Of a stretch of 64,000 nucleotides of DNA, positions 7,663 to 16,968 are shown one piece after another. Source of the DNA: Pseudomonadota bacterium (GTDB taxonomy: Bacteria; Pseudomonadota; Gammaproteobacteria; Burkholderiales; Chitinibacteraceae); the NCBI GenBank assembly GCA_026399755.1, contig JAPLQI010000012.1:1-64000 (forward strand), read 5' to 3'. Position numbers and translations under genes: made by a program. The stretch's first letter is position 1; each line of letters opens with the position of its first letter. The notes beneath the pieces are model-generated. The model had not been told where the DNA came from. It worked only from the letters and a program-made list of their open reading frames with translations, and searched no databases.

Positions 7663-7746
7663 TTATTGACTATTTTTTGTGTACTTTTTGATGCTTGCGT
7701 AAGCGCCATGCATTTACCACACGCCGGCCACAAACATCAAACCATC

Positions 7747-7805
7747 GTAGGGCGGGTGAAACCCGCGTCTTTTTCAGCATTGCTCGCGGGTTTCACCCGC
7801 CCTAC
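7747..7805. repeat. GTAGGGCGGGT palindromic element, intact 59 bp copy
   Basis: The 21 bp arms at 7747-7767 and 7785-7805 are identical to those of the copy at 5858-5916, with a 17 base loop differing at three positions. It lies between rapZ and hprK. Confidence 0.9.
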
Positions 7806-7827
7806 AAAGACGCATACCATTAGCGAA

Positions 7828-8772
7828 CTACTCACCCATTTCCATAAATTTTTGGTGTCTTTCAATAAATTCACGGGTGGAATCAATGCCACGTAATTGC
7901 AGAATATAATTTCTAACCGCAGCTTCAACCAAAACCGCTAAATTTCGACCAGCCGCCACAGGAATCACCAGCTTGCGAATCGGCACGCCGAGGATATCTT
8001 GCGTGGCCGCCTGCATTTGCAAGCGATCGATAGGCGCTACTTTCTCTCCTCCCGCTTTCGCCAGATGCATAATCAGCTTGAGCGTTTTGCGCGGCCTGAC
8101 GGCGGTTTCACCGAAGATCGTGCGGATATTAAGCACGCCAATTCCACGCACTTCTAGAAAATCGCGCAACATCGGCGGGCAGCGCCCTTCCAGCGTTTCT
8201 GGGTTGGTGCGATACACCTCGACCACATCGTCTGCCACAAGGCCGTGGCCACGTGAGATTAGCTCCAGCGCCAGCTCGCTCTTACCCATCGATGATTCGC
8301 CTGTGAGCAAAACGCCAACTTCCAGCACATCTAGAAATACCCCGTGCAAATGGGTAGAAACCGCCAATGCCTTCGAGAGGTAATAGCGCAGTACATCCAT
8401 TAGATAGGGGGATTGCTCGGGAGAGGTGAGCAGCGGTACATGAAAACGCTCGGAGGCTTCGCGCAGGCAATCGCCGACAATCTGGCCATTGGCCACAATC
8501 ACCGCAGCCATTTCATTAGAAAACAGCTTTGCGAGCGATTCTCTTTGCGCCTCAACACTCAGCTGCAACAAATAAACCGTTTCCGCCACCCCAAGCACCT
8601 GAATGCGGTTGGGGTGGATAAAATTCAGGTGGCCTACCAAAGATAAGGTCGGCTTTTGCTCCGACGCATCATTAGATAACAGATTATTCGCACCCGATTG
8701 CCCTGCAACCCAAGTCAGTCGCAGCTTCTCGGCGTTATCAATAAAAAGTTGTCTAACTGAAATCTGTGGCAT
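7828..8772 (-). CDS. hprK: HPr kinase/phosphorylase
   Basis: HprK phosphorylates and dephosphorylates HPr on a serine, linking PTS state to regulation. The 314-residue protein has the Walker A GESSMGKS at residues 158-165, then GHGLVADD and the HprK signature [10 protein letters not shown] near residue 210. The N-terminal domain of about 130 residues and the C-terminal kinase domain are both complete. The gene overlaps ptsN upstream by 20 bp, which implies translational coupling, and is followed by rapZ. In betaproteobacteria HprK belongs to an incomplete, regulatory PTS without sugar transport, and its neighbours here agree with that. Confidence 0.95.
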   Translation of the reverse strand: MPQISVRQLFIDNAEKLRLTWVAGQSGANNLLSNDASEQKPTLSLVGHLNFIHPNRIQVLGVAETVYLLQLSVEAQRESLAKLFSNEMAAVIVANGQIVGDCLREASERFHVPLLTSPEQSPYLMDVLRYYLSKALAVSTHLHGVFLDVLEVGVLLTGESSMGKSELALELISRGHGLVADDVVEVYRTNPETLEGRCPPMLRDFLEVRGIGVLNIRTIFGETAVRPRKTLKLIMHLAKAGGEKVAPIDRLQMQAATQDILGVPIRKLVIPVAAGRNLAVLVEAAVRNYILQLRGIDSTREFIERHQKFMEMGE

Positions 8773-9226
8773 AGGGTTCCCAAGTGCTGATTAACTTCCA
8801 GATTTGGCCCGGCTCGGTGGCCGCTAGCAGGCTCTCGCGCAGCACTTTGTCTGAGAACAATTGAGCAAGCTCAGACAAGATTTGCAGATGTAAATCGGTA
8901 GCGTGGGCAGGCACCAGCAAAACAAAAACTAAAGAAACAGGTTTGCCATCGGGCGCATCATAAGGAATTGCCTCATTCAGGCGAACAAACGCGCCTGTGG
9001 CTTCTTTCAAACCTTTAATCCGGCCGTGTGGAATAGCAACGCCTTGACCCAGACCGGTAGAACCGAGTTTTTCTCTGGCAAATAGGCTATCAAAAATAAC
9101 GCTACGGGCGATACCGTGGCTATTTTCAAACAGAATGCCGACTTGTTCAAAAATACGTTTTTTGCTGCCGACTTCCATATCGAGGAAGACATTACCACTT
9201 GGCAGAATTTGTGCGATCAGACTCAT
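8753..9226 (-). CDS. ptsN: Nitrogen-regulatory PTS enzyme IIA (EIIA-Ntr)
   Basis: This 157-residue protein is a single PTS EIIA type-2 domain. The phosphorylatable histidine is His67 in GVAIPHGRI, preceded by the typical [15 protein letters not shown] stretch. EIIA-Ntr receives phosphate from NPr/HPr and acts as a regulator of potassium transport, nitrogen metabolism and stress responses rather than a sugar importer. It sits between hpf and hprK in the sigma-54 cluster. A terminator after hpf (9276-9313) suggests ptsN-hprK may have their own promoter in the 105 bp gap. ATG 9226 begins the conserved N-terminus. Confidence 0.94.
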   Translation of the reverse strand: MSLIAQILPSGNVFLDMEVGSKKRIFEQVGILFENSHGIARSVIFDSLFAREKLGSTGLGQGVAIPHGRIKGLKEATGAFVRLNEAIPYDAPDGKPVSLVFVLLVPAHATDLHLQILSELAQLFSDKVLRESLLAATEPGQIWKLISTWEPYATDFS

Positions 9227-9275
9227 TGTAGGCAGACCAAAACAAGGACGACAGCTATTGTAGCGCCGCCGCTTG

Positions 9276-9313
9276 AAAACAAAAACGGGAACCCGAATAT
9301 TCCGGTTCCCGTT
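9276..9313 (-). terminator. Rho-independent terminator after hpf
   Basis: AACGGGAACC (9284-9293) pairs with GGTTCCCGTT (9304-9313), a 10 bp perfect stem with a 10 base loop. On the minus strand it is followed by a T-rich tract (TTTTTGTTTTC). It lies just past the hpf stop codon. Confidence 0.85.
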
Positions 9314-9331
9314 AAGGTGAGAGAAATCGCT

Positions 9332-9658
9332 TTATTCAGCGGTAGGTTGGTGTTGCTTTATGGATTCATTACGATGATCCATTGATTTTTCTTTGTGTTT
9401 CACAACTTGGCGGTCTAGCTTATCTGCCAAAAGATCAATAGCGGCGTACATATTTTCATCCGTCGCTTCGACGTGGATGTCGCGGCCCCGAACGTGAACG
9501 GTGGCTTCAACCTGATGTTGCAGTTTCTCCACGGAGAGGATGACATTTACGTCAATCACATTATCAAAGTGCCGGATGACCCTTTCCATCTTACTGTTTA
9601 CGTACTCGCGGATAGATGGGGTCACTTCAAGATGATGGCCACTGATATTCAAATTCAT
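9332..9658 (-). CDS. hpf: Ribosome hibernation promoting factor, short form
   Basis: This 108-residue member of the HPF/YfiA family starts MNLNISGHHLEVTPSIREYV and has the conserved beta-alpha fold with VHVRGRDIHVEATDENMYAA. It lacks the long C-terminal dimerisation domain, so it is the short HPF type that binds the 30S subunit and promotes 100S ribosome dimers in stationary phase. It follows rpoN by 24 bp on the same strand, a placement conserved across proteobacteria, and is closed by a strong terminator. Confidence 0.94.
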   Translation of the reverse strand: MNLNISGHHLEVTPSIREYVNSKMERVIRHFDNVIDVNVILSVEKLQHQVEATVHVRGRDIHVEATDENMYAAIDLLADKLDRQVVKHKEKSMDHRNESIKQHQPTAE

Positions 9659-9682
9659 AGGGTTACTCCTTCCGTTGGGGCC

Positions 9683-11059
9683 TTACAAACTTTTGCGCTG
9701 ACTTACTGGGTAAATCTGCAACGCCTCACGGTATTTGGCAACTGTACGACGCGCTACCACAATACCCTGAGCGGATAATGCTTCTGCCAATACGCTATCA
9801 CTTAAAGGTTTTTTCTTATCTTCTTGCTGCACCATCTGCTTAATCAATGCTTTGATCGCTGTAGCAGAACACTCTCCTCCGGCATCCGTATCTACATGGC
9901 TACCAAAGAAAAACTTAAATTCATACAAACCACGCGGGGTGAGCATATATTTTTGCGTGGTCACTCTGGAAATAGTCGACTCATGCAAATCTAGCTCTTC
10001 AGCGATATCTCTGAGCACTAGCGGGCGCATTGCCACTTCACCGTGTTCAAAAAATGCTCGCTGCCGCTCTACAATCGCTGTGGCGACTCGCAAAATCGTA
10101 TCAAATCGCTGCTGCACACTTTTTACTAACCAACGTGCTTCTTGTAACTCGCGAGCCAAATGCCCGCCATCGCCTTTTTGTAAGATATCTGCATAAATAC
10201 GGTTAACCCGTAATTTTGGCATTGAGGCGTCGTGTAATCTAACCCGCCAAACACCTTTTACTTTTTGCACAATCACATCTGGGCTTACATATCTTGGTGA
10301 TGTTACAGACCATTGGGCACTCGGTCTAGGGTTCAAACTTACAATCAATTCTTGCGCCGCTTTTAACTCAGCATCCTCGCATTTAAAGGCTCGTTTAAGC
10401 TTAGTGTAGTCCCGTCCGGCTAATAAATCGAGTGAATTTTCGGCAATTTGCAATGCTAATTCTTTAGCGGCACTGGCAGGTTTTTGGCGTAATTGTAAGC
10501 ATAAAGAATCTGCCATATCACGAGCACCAATGCCTAAGGGCTCTAAGTGCTGTAAGCGTACCAAGGCAATCTTGATGTCATCTAGTTCGAGTTCGTACTC
10601 TTCAATAAGTTCCTCTGGCAGCTGCAGAAAGACATCTTCCAAAGATTGCGGTAAGAATCCATCTTCATCCAAAGCCTCAATCAGCATAAATAACAAGGAT
10701 TTATCCCGATGCGATAGAGGCAGTAAACCCGCTTGCTGCAGCAAGTATTCGCGTAAATCTAAATCACGCGCAATATTGCTAGCCGGATCAAAATCATTGT
10801 CATCATCCGAGCTGCCGTGGCTTGTCCCTTCCCAACGTAAACCGTCGTCTTCCCCGCCCATTTCCCACTGTGGCTCTGGCTGTTCTGCCTCACCAGCAGG
10901 AGCCTCTTCGCCACGCTCCAGTAGCGGATTTTCACTCAAATACTGTTCAAGCTCTTGCTGAAACTCAAGCGTTGAAAGCTGCAACAGCTTGATGGCCTGC
11001 TGCAACTGAGGAGTAAGATTAAGTTGCTGGGATAACCGCAGCTGCAGAGTTTGTTTCAT
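9683..11059 (-). CDS. rpoN: RNA polymerase sigma-54 factor RpoN
   Basis: This 458-residue sigma-54 has the glutamine- and leucine-rich activator-interacting region I at the N-terminus (LRLSQQLNLTPQLQQAIKLL), an acidic linker (about residues 50-95), the core-binding domain, and the DNA-binding part ending in the RpoN box ARRTVAKYRE at about residues 436-445. It directs transcription of genes with -24/-12 promoters, including nitrogen, pilus and motility genes. The gene begins directly after lptB with no gap, as in many proteobacteria. Confidence 0.97.
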   Translation of the reverse strand: MKQTLQLRLSQQLNLTPQLQQAIKLLQLSTLEFQQELEQYLSENPLLERGEEAPAGEAEQPEPQWEMGGEDDGLRWEGTSHGSSDDDNDFDPASNIARDLDLREYLLQQAGLLPLSHRDKSLLFMLIEALDEDGFLPQSLEDVFLQLPEELIEEYELELDDIKIALVRLQHLEPLGIGARDMADSLCLQLRQKPASAAKELALQIAENSLDLLAGRDYTKLKRAFKCEDAELKAAQELIVSLNPRPSAQWSVTSPRYVSPDVIVQKVKGVWRVRLHDASMPKLRVNRIYADILQKGDGGHLARELQEARWLVKSVQQRFDTILRVATAIVERQRAFFEHGEVAMRPLVLRDIAEELDLHESTISRVTTQKYMLTPRGLYEFKFFFGSHVDTDAGGECSATAIKALIKQMVQQEDKKKPLSDSVLAEALSAQGIVVARRTVAKYREALQIYPVSQRKSL

Positions 11060-11785
11060 TTACATACGGAAATGTTCACCGAGATAAACCCGACGCACAC
11101 TTTCATTTTCAACGATATCTTTCGGAGCACCTGACGCCATCACCGCACCTTCTGAGATGATGTAAGCACGATCGCAAATGCCTAAGGTTTCACGCACATT
11201 ATGGTCAGTAATCAAAACACCGATTCCACGTTGCTTTAAAAAACCAATAATACGTTGAATATCCATCACCGCAATCGGGTCTACCCCTGCAAATGGCTCA
11301 TCCAACAAGATAAAACGCGGGCTGGCGGCCAATGCACGGGCAATTTCTACTCGGCGACGCTCGCCCCCTGATAAGCCCATCGCTCCTGCATCACGCAAGT
11401 GAGCAATGTGCAAATCGTGCAGCAATTCATCGAGACGAGCATTAATTTCGGCCCGATTTTTACAATGTAATTCGAGTACGGCAGTGATATTTTGCGCCAC
11501 TGTCATTTTACGAAAGATAGACGCTTCCTGCGGCAAGTAGCCTAAACCACGCCGCGCCCGCTGATGAATGGGTAAATGGCCGATATCTTCACCATCCAAG
11601 GTAATCCGTCCGCCATTCATGCCGACTAAACCCACTATCATATAAAAGCTGGTGGTTTTACCCGCGCCATTGGGGCCGAGCAAACCCACCACTTCACCAC
11701 TCGAAATTTCCATGGTGACATCACGTACTACGGTTCTTTTGCCGTAACGCTTTTCTAGCTGTTCAGCGCGTAAAGAGCTGGTCAT
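11060..11785 (-). CDS. lptB: LPS export ABC transporter ATP-binding protein LptB
   Basis: The ATPase of the LptB2FGC complex drives LPS extraction from the inner membrane. The 241-residue protein has Walker [10 protein letters not shown] at residues 37-45, the ABC signature [16 protein letters not shown], Walker [13 protein letters not shown], and the switch His in [10 protein letters not shown]. It overlaps lptA by 4 bp and is directly followed by rpoN. The membrane partners lptF and lptG are not in this window. Confidence 0.97.
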   Translation of the reverse strand: MTSSLRAEQLEKRYGKRTVVRDVTMEISSGEVVGLLGPNGAGKTTSFYMIVGLVGMNGGRITLDGEDIGHLPIHQRARRGLGYLPQEASIFRKMTVAQNITAVLELHCKNRAEINARLDELLHDLHIAHLRDAGAMGLSGGERRRVEIARALAASPRFILLDEPFAGVDPIAVMDIQRIIGFLKQRGIGVLITDHNVRETLGICDRAYIISEGAVMASGAPKDIVENESVRRVYLGEHFRM

Positions 11786-12285
11786 GGGGCAGGTGCCTTT
11801 TTCGGAGTAATCACGATATTGACCCGCCCGCCACTCTCTGGCTTGCTTTGCGCTTGATACGCTTCGTTCTCCAGATCATAAACAATTAAATCACTATTAA
11901 TTTGATCTTCCCCACGCTTCACCCATGCCTTATCGATCAGCTTAATAATGCTTGTGCGCCCGTCATAATCAAAACGCTGCGCTTCCGCATCCACCCAATC
12001 ATTGCTGCCATCCATTTTCTGTCGAAAACGCACTGGACTGCCATTACCAGACACAAACGACCTGCCTGCTTCGTCTTGGCGCACATTCAGCTTATCGGCT
12101 CGAATACTCAGTGAGCCTTGAGTCATAACAACATCACCAGTACAGACACTTGCCTGTGTTTTTTGATTCATCACACAATTAGCGGCCGCAATTTTAATCG
12201 GTTTTTCACGGTCTGTTTTCTCTGCATAAGCGGGAGCCGCCAGCAGCAAAAGTAATACTATTTTAACGGGTACGAATCGGCTCAT
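11782..12285 (-). CDS. lptA: Periplasmic LPS transport protein LptA
   Basis: This 167-residue protein has a signal peptide ([23 protein letters not shown], cut after AYA). An OstA/LptA beta-jellyroll domain follows, including [21 protein letters not shown]-type strands and [15 protein letters not shown]. LptA polymers form the periplasmic bridge that carries LPS to LptDE. The gene overlaps lptC by 23 bp and lptB by 4 bp, so the three are co-translated. It is slightly shorter than the E. coli protein but complete. Confidence 0.93.
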   Translation of the reverse strand: MSRFVPVKIVLLLLLAAPAYAEKTDREKPIKIAAANCVMNQKTQASVCTGDVVMTQGSLSIRADKLNVRQDEAGRSFVSGNGSPVRFRQKMDGSNDWVDAEAQRFDYDGRTSIIKLIDKAWVKRGEDQINSDLIVYDLENEAYQAQSKPESGGRVNIVITPKKAPAP

Positions 12286-12838
12286 AGCTCATCCTAACTT
12301 TAGATTTAAGTTCCAGCGTTTCAGCCTTAGAATCAGCAACAAAGCCAACCGATTCAACAATATACGTGCCCATTTTGGCGATCATAGGGGCTTCTGAGCT
12401 GGCAAGGCCTTCCTGCGGCAACACCCGCATATCACGGCCATTGATGGTCAGCTCAGCTTGTGTTCCGCTCGCCGCTCTGACCATTTTTACTTTACCCGGA
12501 AACCAAACATCGCTGCCTTGCTTGACAGACTTAGCCCGCTCTCCGATCACATCTAATAGCGGCTGATCGGGTGCGGTGTAACGTAAACGTGGGTTTTCTA
12601 GCCACGTAATATCACCGGCAGGCAAATGAGAAACATGCGTTGCGGTCAGTAATGTGAGAGGACGTCCATCTTCGCCAAAGCGAACAGCGGTTGCCTTCTC
12701 TACAAGCATATCGGGTTGATTTGCATTAATTGCAACCGCAGAGCTAGGCAAACTGGCCGCTCGATCAAGCAACCAAGTTAGGCTACCTAGCAAGAAGATC
12801 AGCGCTAAGGGTAAGAAGCGAGTCGTAGGAACAGCCAT
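12263..12838 (-). CDS. lptC: LPS export protein LptC
   Basis: This 191-residue bitopic protein has one N-terminal membrane helix (FLPLALIFLLGSLTWLL) and a periplasmic beta-jellyroll. It shows the LptC pattern of ..RFGEDGRPLTLLTATHVSHLP.., ..GERAKSVKQGSDVWFPGKV.. and a late ..MIAKMGTYIVESVGFVADS... It receives LPS from LptB2FG and hands it to LptA. It overlaps kdsC by one base upstream and lptA by 23 bp downstream, so position and fold both support the call. Confidence 0.92.
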   Translation of the reverse strand: MAVPTTRFLPLALIFLLGSLTWLLDRAASLPSSAVAINANQPDMLVEKATAVRFGEDGRPLTLLTATHVSHLPAGDITWLENPRLRYTAPDQPLLDVIGERAKSVKQGSDVWFPGKVKMVRAASGTQAELTINGRDMRVLPQEGLASSEAPMIAKMGTYIVESVGFVADSKAETLELKSKVRMSYEPIRTR

Positions 12839-13380
12839 TATGCGAGGTAAGGCGCCATAGCTGCGTCGAGCGTGCCTTGCGACTGCATCAAGTATTCACA
12901 CACTTCTCGTACCGCGCCGCGCCCACCCGAGCTACCGGTAATGTAGTGTGCGTGTTTACGGACTAATTCAGGAGAATCTGGCACAGCCACCGCAAATGCC
13001 ACACGGCGCATCACAGGAATATCAATCACATCGTCTCCCATATAGCCACAAGCATCAGCGCTCACACCAGCTGCCAGCAATAATTCTTCGTAGCTAGCCC
13101 GTTTGTCGTGGGCGCCTTGGTAGAGAAAATCGACGCCTAAATCTTTAGCGCGTTTCTCAACCAAACGAGAGGTGCGCCCAGTAATAATGGCCAATTTCAC
13201 ACCACTGGTGCGTAACATTTTTAGCCCATGACCATCCAATGAGTTAAAAGCCTTCAGCTCTTCACCGGCATCTGTGTAGTACAAACTACCATCGGTCATC
13301 ACGCCATCAACGTCAAAAATCATTAAGCGCACCGCTTTGGCCATATCCGTCATTCTGCTGTCTCTCTTATTTTTAAGCAT
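12838..13380 (-). CDS. kdsC: 3-deoxy-D-manno-octulosonate-8-phosphate phosphatase KdsC
   Basis: KdsC removes phosphate from Kdo-8-phosphate in Kdo synthesis for LPS. The 180-residue HAD-family protein has motif I FDVDGVMTDG, motif II as AIITGRTS, and the C-terminal YMGDDVIDIPVM that supplies the metal-binding Asp residues. It lacks a cap domain, as usual for the tetrameric KdsC group. ATG 13380 gives a slightly long N-terminus, and ATG 13353 or 13344 are possible alternatives. The gene lies 1 bp after kdsD and overlaps lptC by one base. Confidence 0.94.
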   Translation of the reverse strand: MLKNKRDSRMTDMAKAVRLMIFDVDGVMTDGSLYYTDAGEELKAFNSLDGHGLKMLRTSGVKLAIITGRTSRLVEKRAKDLGVDFLYQGAHDKRASYEELLLAAGVSADACGYMGDDVIDIPVMRRVAFAVAVPDSPELVRKHAHYITGSSGGRGAVREVCEYLMQSQGTLDAAMAPYLA

Positions 13381-13381
13381 T

Positions 13382-14353
13382 TTAAACTACACGGGCCCGT
13401 AACAGGTCATGCATATTAATCGCCCCAACCAAAACGCCGGCCTCAAGCACTAATAAGCCATTCACACGGCGGGTATCCATTTGCTGCACAGCCTCTGCCG
13501 CTAATTTGTTCGATTCTATCGCCGCAGGATTTAAAGTCATCACGGTGGATACAGGAGTATCACGCACATCGACGCCCTGATCCAGTGCGCGTCGCAGATC
13601 GCCATCGGTAAAGATGCCCAGTAAGCCGCCTTGTCCATCGACCACCGCCGTCATTCCCATCCCTTTCTTGCTAATTTCTAATAAGGCATCACGCAGTAAG
13701 ACATCATGCTGCACCACCGGTAAATCGTCACCGCTATGCATTAAATCTTTAACCAGCACCAGTAAACGCCGACCTAAGCTACCGCCCGGATGCGATAAGG
13801 CAAAGTCTTCAGCCCGAAAACCGCGCGCTTCCAATAGGGCCACAGCCAGTGCATCACCCAAAGCAAGCGCAGCCGTCGTACTGGCGGTCGGGGCCAGATT
13901 CAGCGGGCAGGCTTCTTGAGCCACGCCTGAATCAAGGTGCACGTTCGATTGCTTACTTAAAGTGGATTCAGCATTGCCCGTCATGGCAATCAGAGGAATT
14001 CCTAGGCGCTTGAGGCTGGGTAGCAGGGCAATGACTTCGTCGCTTTCACCAGAATTAGACAGCGCCAGCACCACATCGCTGCGGGTGATCATGCCCAAAT
14101 CACCATGTGCGGCCTCAGAAGGGTGAACAAAAAAGGCAGGAGTACCGGTGCTGGCCATCGTGGCAGCTATTTTTTTAGCAATATGCCCCGATTTGCCAAT
14201 CCCAATCACGATCACCCGTCCTTGGCAGGAAAGAATCAGCTCACAAGCAGTGACAAACTGATCATTAATTCGCTCGGCCAGCGCGAAAACAGCATCAGCC
14301 TCAACCCGTAGTACGCGACGAGCGCACTCGAGGATAAATTCAGCATTTTTCAT
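13382..14353 (-). CDS. kdsD: D-arabinose-5-phosphate isomerase KdsD
   Basis: KdsD converts ribulose-5-phosphate to arabinose-5-phosphate, the first step to Kdo. The 323-residue protein has a SIS sugar-isomerase domain (GIGKSGHIAKKIAATMAS, then HPSEAAHGDLGM) in the first 200 residues and a tandem CBS pair in the rest (..LMHSGDDLPVV.., ..GIFTDGDLRRAL.., ..VMTLNPAAI..). This is the standard layout. It is the first gene of a minus-strand run through kdsC, lptC, lptA, lptB and rpoN, and faces the antiporter gene across a 190 bp divergent promoter region. Confidence 0.95.
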   Translation of the reverse strand: MKNAEFILECARRVLRVEADAVFALAERINDQFVTACELILSCQGRVIVIGIGKSGHIAKKIAATMASTGTPAFFVHPSEAAHGDLGMITRSDVVLALSNSGESDEVIALLPSLKRLGIPLIAMTGNAESTLSKQSNVHLDSGVAQEACPLNLAPTASTTAALALGDALAVALLEARGFRAEDFALSHPGGSLGRRLLVLVKDLMHSGDDLPVVQHDVLLRDALLEISKKGMGMTAVVDGQGGLLGIFTDGDLRRALDQGVDVRDTPVSTVMTLNPAAIESNKLAAEAVQQMDTRRVNGLLVLEAGVLVGAINMHDLLRARVV

Positions 14354-14543
14354 ATGCGCGAAAGTATAAGAGATGCAGGCCCCCTACCGCCACCTGCGTC
14401 TACTGGCAATATGCCAATCAAGATCAATCATCGTGCAGATTTGTCTTTAATCTGCAACTCATTAGCCGTAAAAGGTATTCCCTAAAATGCTAGGATGTAA
14501 CCCTCTACTTTTCATTTGCAAGTGAAAGCCGAATCCAGCGCCT

Positions 14544-16511
14544 ATGTCCATCCAACTATCCACCTTACTACTTCTGCTCGCTGCTGCCGTTTTAACGGTT
14601 GTACTGTGTCGCCGTCTTAAACTTCCCGCCATGTTGGGCTATTTACTAGTGGGCTTAATCATCGGGCCCCATGCCTTGGGCCTGATTGCCAGTAGTGATG
14701 AGGCCACTCACCTAGCCGAGTTTGGTGTGGTTTTTTTGATGTTTACCCTAGGGCTAGAGTTTAATCTTGCGCGCCTTAATGCCATGCGCAATATCGTATT
14801 TGGCTTGGGCGCAATGCAAGTCATGGCCATGATGGCCGTCGTGATGGGAATTTGCTTACTTGCGGGTTTAGATTGGAAAGTGGGCCTCGCGCTCGGCGGG
14901 GTGTTATCCATGTCGTCTACCGCGATGGCCTCCAAGCTTTTGGCAGATCGAAATGAGCTGCACTCCGTGCACGGCCAAAATGCAATCGGCATTTTATTGT
15001 TTCAAGACTTAGCCGTTGTTCCTTTTTTAATTATGATTCCAGTACTTAGCTTTCCGGGCAATGAATTATTGATGGCGCTTGGCTTTGCCGCAGTAAAAAT
15101 CATCGTGGTGTTATTAGTTTTGCTCTATTTTGGTCAAAAACTGATGCGTCCTTGGTTCAATATGGTCGCAAGACAGCACTCTAGTGAGCTATTTATGCTC
15201 AACCTTCTGCTGGTCACTTTAGGCATTGCATGGCTGACTGAGCTAGCTGGTTTATCCCTCGCCTTGGGGGCATTTTTAGCCGGCATGTTGATCGCTGAAA
15301 CCGATTTTCGCTACCAAGTTGAAGACGACGTTCGACCATTTCGCGATTTATTGCTTGGGCTATTCTTTGTCACCGTCGGCATGAATTTAGATTATTCGGT
15401 CTTGCTCACACAATGGTGGCGGGTGCTACTCGTGTTGGCGCTACTAGGCCCCGGCAAAATTTTAATGATAGCCGCGCTATCTAGGCTCTTTGGCAGCACG
15501 CCAGGGGCGGCATGGCGAACGGGCTTTACCATTGGCCAAGGTGGCGAGTTTGCTTTTGTAATGCTAGCGCTGGCCTCAAAAAGCGCGCTGCTGCCAGAAA
15601 GCATTCTACAAACCACCATCGCTGGCATTGTTTTATCGATGCTCATCACCCCATTTTTAATCCAGCACTCCGATAAATTGGTCTTGCGCCTTGCCCGTTC
15701 CGAGTGGATGAATCTGGCAGCTAATTTGCACCAAATTGCCGTGCGCAGTATGCAAAGCCAAGGCCATGTGATTTTGTGTGGCTATGGCCGTAGCGGCCAA
15801 TCCCTCGCCCGAGTTTTAACTCAAGAAAACATAGGCTTTTTTGCACTCGATTTAGACCCAGATATGGTGCATGAAGCCGCATCAGCAGGGGATTCTGTGG
15901 TTTATGGCGATGCGGCCAAGCGTGAAGTATTAATTGCGGCAGGCTTGATGCGGGCCAGCGCCATTGTGGTGACCTACGCAGACACGCATTCCGCCATGCA
16001 AATATTAGAAATTGTGCACGCCATGCGGCCAGAGCTGCCCGTTGTTATTCGCACCCAAGACGATAGCGATATCGACCAGCTCAAAGACGCAGGAGCCACC
16101 GAAGTGGTTGCCGAAATTATGGAAGGCAGCCTGATGCTGGCATCACACACCCTTATGCTGCTTGGCGTGCCATTAAACAAAGTCGTTCACCGAGTGCGTG
16201 AAGTGCGCGAAGCGCGTTATCAACTATTACGCGGGTTTTATCGTGGAGTAAGCGAAGATGCGGACGATAACGAGAGGCCACAGCCACGCTTGCACACCCT
16301 CTATCTTGCGAATGAAGCTGCCGCCGTTGGCAAACCCTTGGGAGAGCTTCAACTAGGCAATATTCATATCGAAGTACGCAGCATCCGCCGCCGCAATATG
16401 CGCCCTATCCAGCCAGATGCCAGCTTTGAATTACAAGCAGGAGATATATTGGTGCTATTGGGAGAAAGCGACAATTTAGCTGCGGCAGAGATGAGATTGT
16501 TGCAGGGGTGA
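14544..16511 (+). CDS. kefB: CPA2 family cation:proton antiporter with RCK domain (KefB/KefC/YbaL type)
   Basis: This 655-residue protein has three parts: a Na+/H+-exchanger membrane domain of 12-13 helices (residues 1-385), an RCK-N (TrkA-N) NAD-binding domain starting HVILCGYGRSGQSLARVL near residue 405, and a C-terminal TrkA-C-like domain (about 570-655) ending in a GDILVLLGES run. Members export K+ in exchange for H+, often gated by glutathione adducts or nucleotides. The KefB, KefC and YbaL branches cannot be told apart by eye, so the symbol is approximate. It is transcribed divergently from kdsD. Confidence 0.85.
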   Translation: MSIQLSTLLLLLAAAVLTVVLCRRLKLPAMLGYLLVGLIIGPHALGLIASSDEATHLAEFGVVFLMFTLGLEFNLARLNAMRNIVFGLGAMQVMAMMAVVMGICLLAGLDWKVGLALGGVLSMSSTAMASKLLADRNELHSVHGQNAIGILLFQDLAVVPFLIMIPVLSFPGNELLMALGFAAVKIIVVLLVLLYFGQKLMRPWFNMVARQHSSELFMLNLLLVTLGIAWLTELAGLSLALGAFLAGMLIAETDFRYQVEDDVRPFRDLLLGLFFVTVGMNLDYSVLLTQWWRVLLVLALLGPGKILMIAALSRLFGSTPGAAWRTGFTIGQGGEFAFVMLALASKSALLPESILQTTIAGIVLSMLITPFLIQHSDKLVLRLARSEWMNLAANLHQIAVRSMQSQGHVILCGYGRSGQSLARVLTQENIGFFALDLDPDMVHEAASAGDSVVYGDAAKREVLIAAGLMRASAIVVTYADTHSAMQILEIVHAMRPELPVVIRTQDDSDIDQLKDAGATEVVAEIMEGSLMLASHTLMLLGVPLNKVVHRVREVREARYQLLRGFYRGVSEDADDNERPQPRLHTLYLANEAAAVGKPLGELQLGNIHIEVRSIRRRNMRPIQPDASFELQAGDILVLLGESDNLAAAEMRLLQG

Positions 16512-16570
16512 GGAGGTTCATATGTGGTCTGCACTCACAGCATTCGTAGAGCGAGTGAATCCTTTGTGCT

Positions 16571-16880
16571 CTAAGCAATTTGCTTTTGAAATAGCAAACA
16601 ACAAAAAAAACTGATAACCACGTTCTCTGCATAGGGCTTTAAAGTCCCCTTGAAACACGCCGGAGCGAGGAACAAGCGGGGCGGGGTTTCGGCAAGGGAG
16701 CGAGGCAGCGAGCCAATCCCGCCCGCCGCCGACTCGATTGTCCGCAGCGCAGGGGCCTTCGTGTTTCGTGGGGCGGCCTTCTTTGGCTTCGTTTCTTGGC
16801 CGTTCAAGAAAGGAAGGCCCCCGCGGTGGCCAACCGCTCCTAAATCAACGTGCCGAAGGCACTAAAAAGATCTTTTTGAA
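16571..16880 (+). repeat. GC-rich long interspersed repeat, copy 1
   Basis: About 310 bp, matching copies at 38949-39254 and 62281-62593 (opposite orientation) and a diverged copy at 60796-61050. Landmarks in order are AATTTGCTTTT, CTCTGCATAGGGCTTTAAAG, CCCCTTGAAACACGCCG, a very GC-rich middle, TTCTTGGCCGTTCAAGAAAG, the hairpin GTGCCGAAGGCAC, and the self-complementary AAAAAGATCTTTTT. ORFs of 60-80 codons occur in several frames in each copy but are explained by GC-rich repeat sequence rather than selection. The function is unknown. This fills the gap after the antiporter gene, and no gene is visible in it. Confidence 0.85.
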
Positions 16881-16895
16881 TTGCTTGACCTAAAT

Positions 16896-16950
16896 GTTGG
16901 GTTACGCTGGTTTATTCGCCCTAATAGGCGAATAAACCAGCTAACCCAAC
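16896..16950. repeat. GTTGGGTTA palindromic repeat
   Basis: GTTGGGTTACGCTGGTTTATTCGCC (split as 16896-16910 and 16911-16920) is matched by GGCGAATAAACCAG then CTAACCCAAC (16927-16950), about 24 of 25 positions, around CTAATA. It is a strong hairpin at the 3' end of the HtrA protease gene on the opposite strand and may serve as its terminator or be a relative of the repeat at 1936-2017. Confidence 0.75.
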
Positions 16951-16968
16951 CTACTCCTAGCAACCCCA

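Noticed and set aside
16571-16880. Possible small proteins of 60-98 codons in the long repeats, here and at 38949-39254 and 62281-62593
   Set aside because: Open frames occur in several frames on both strands in the same repeat and follow from its GC-rich composition. No ribosome-binding site or conserved single frame supports a protein.
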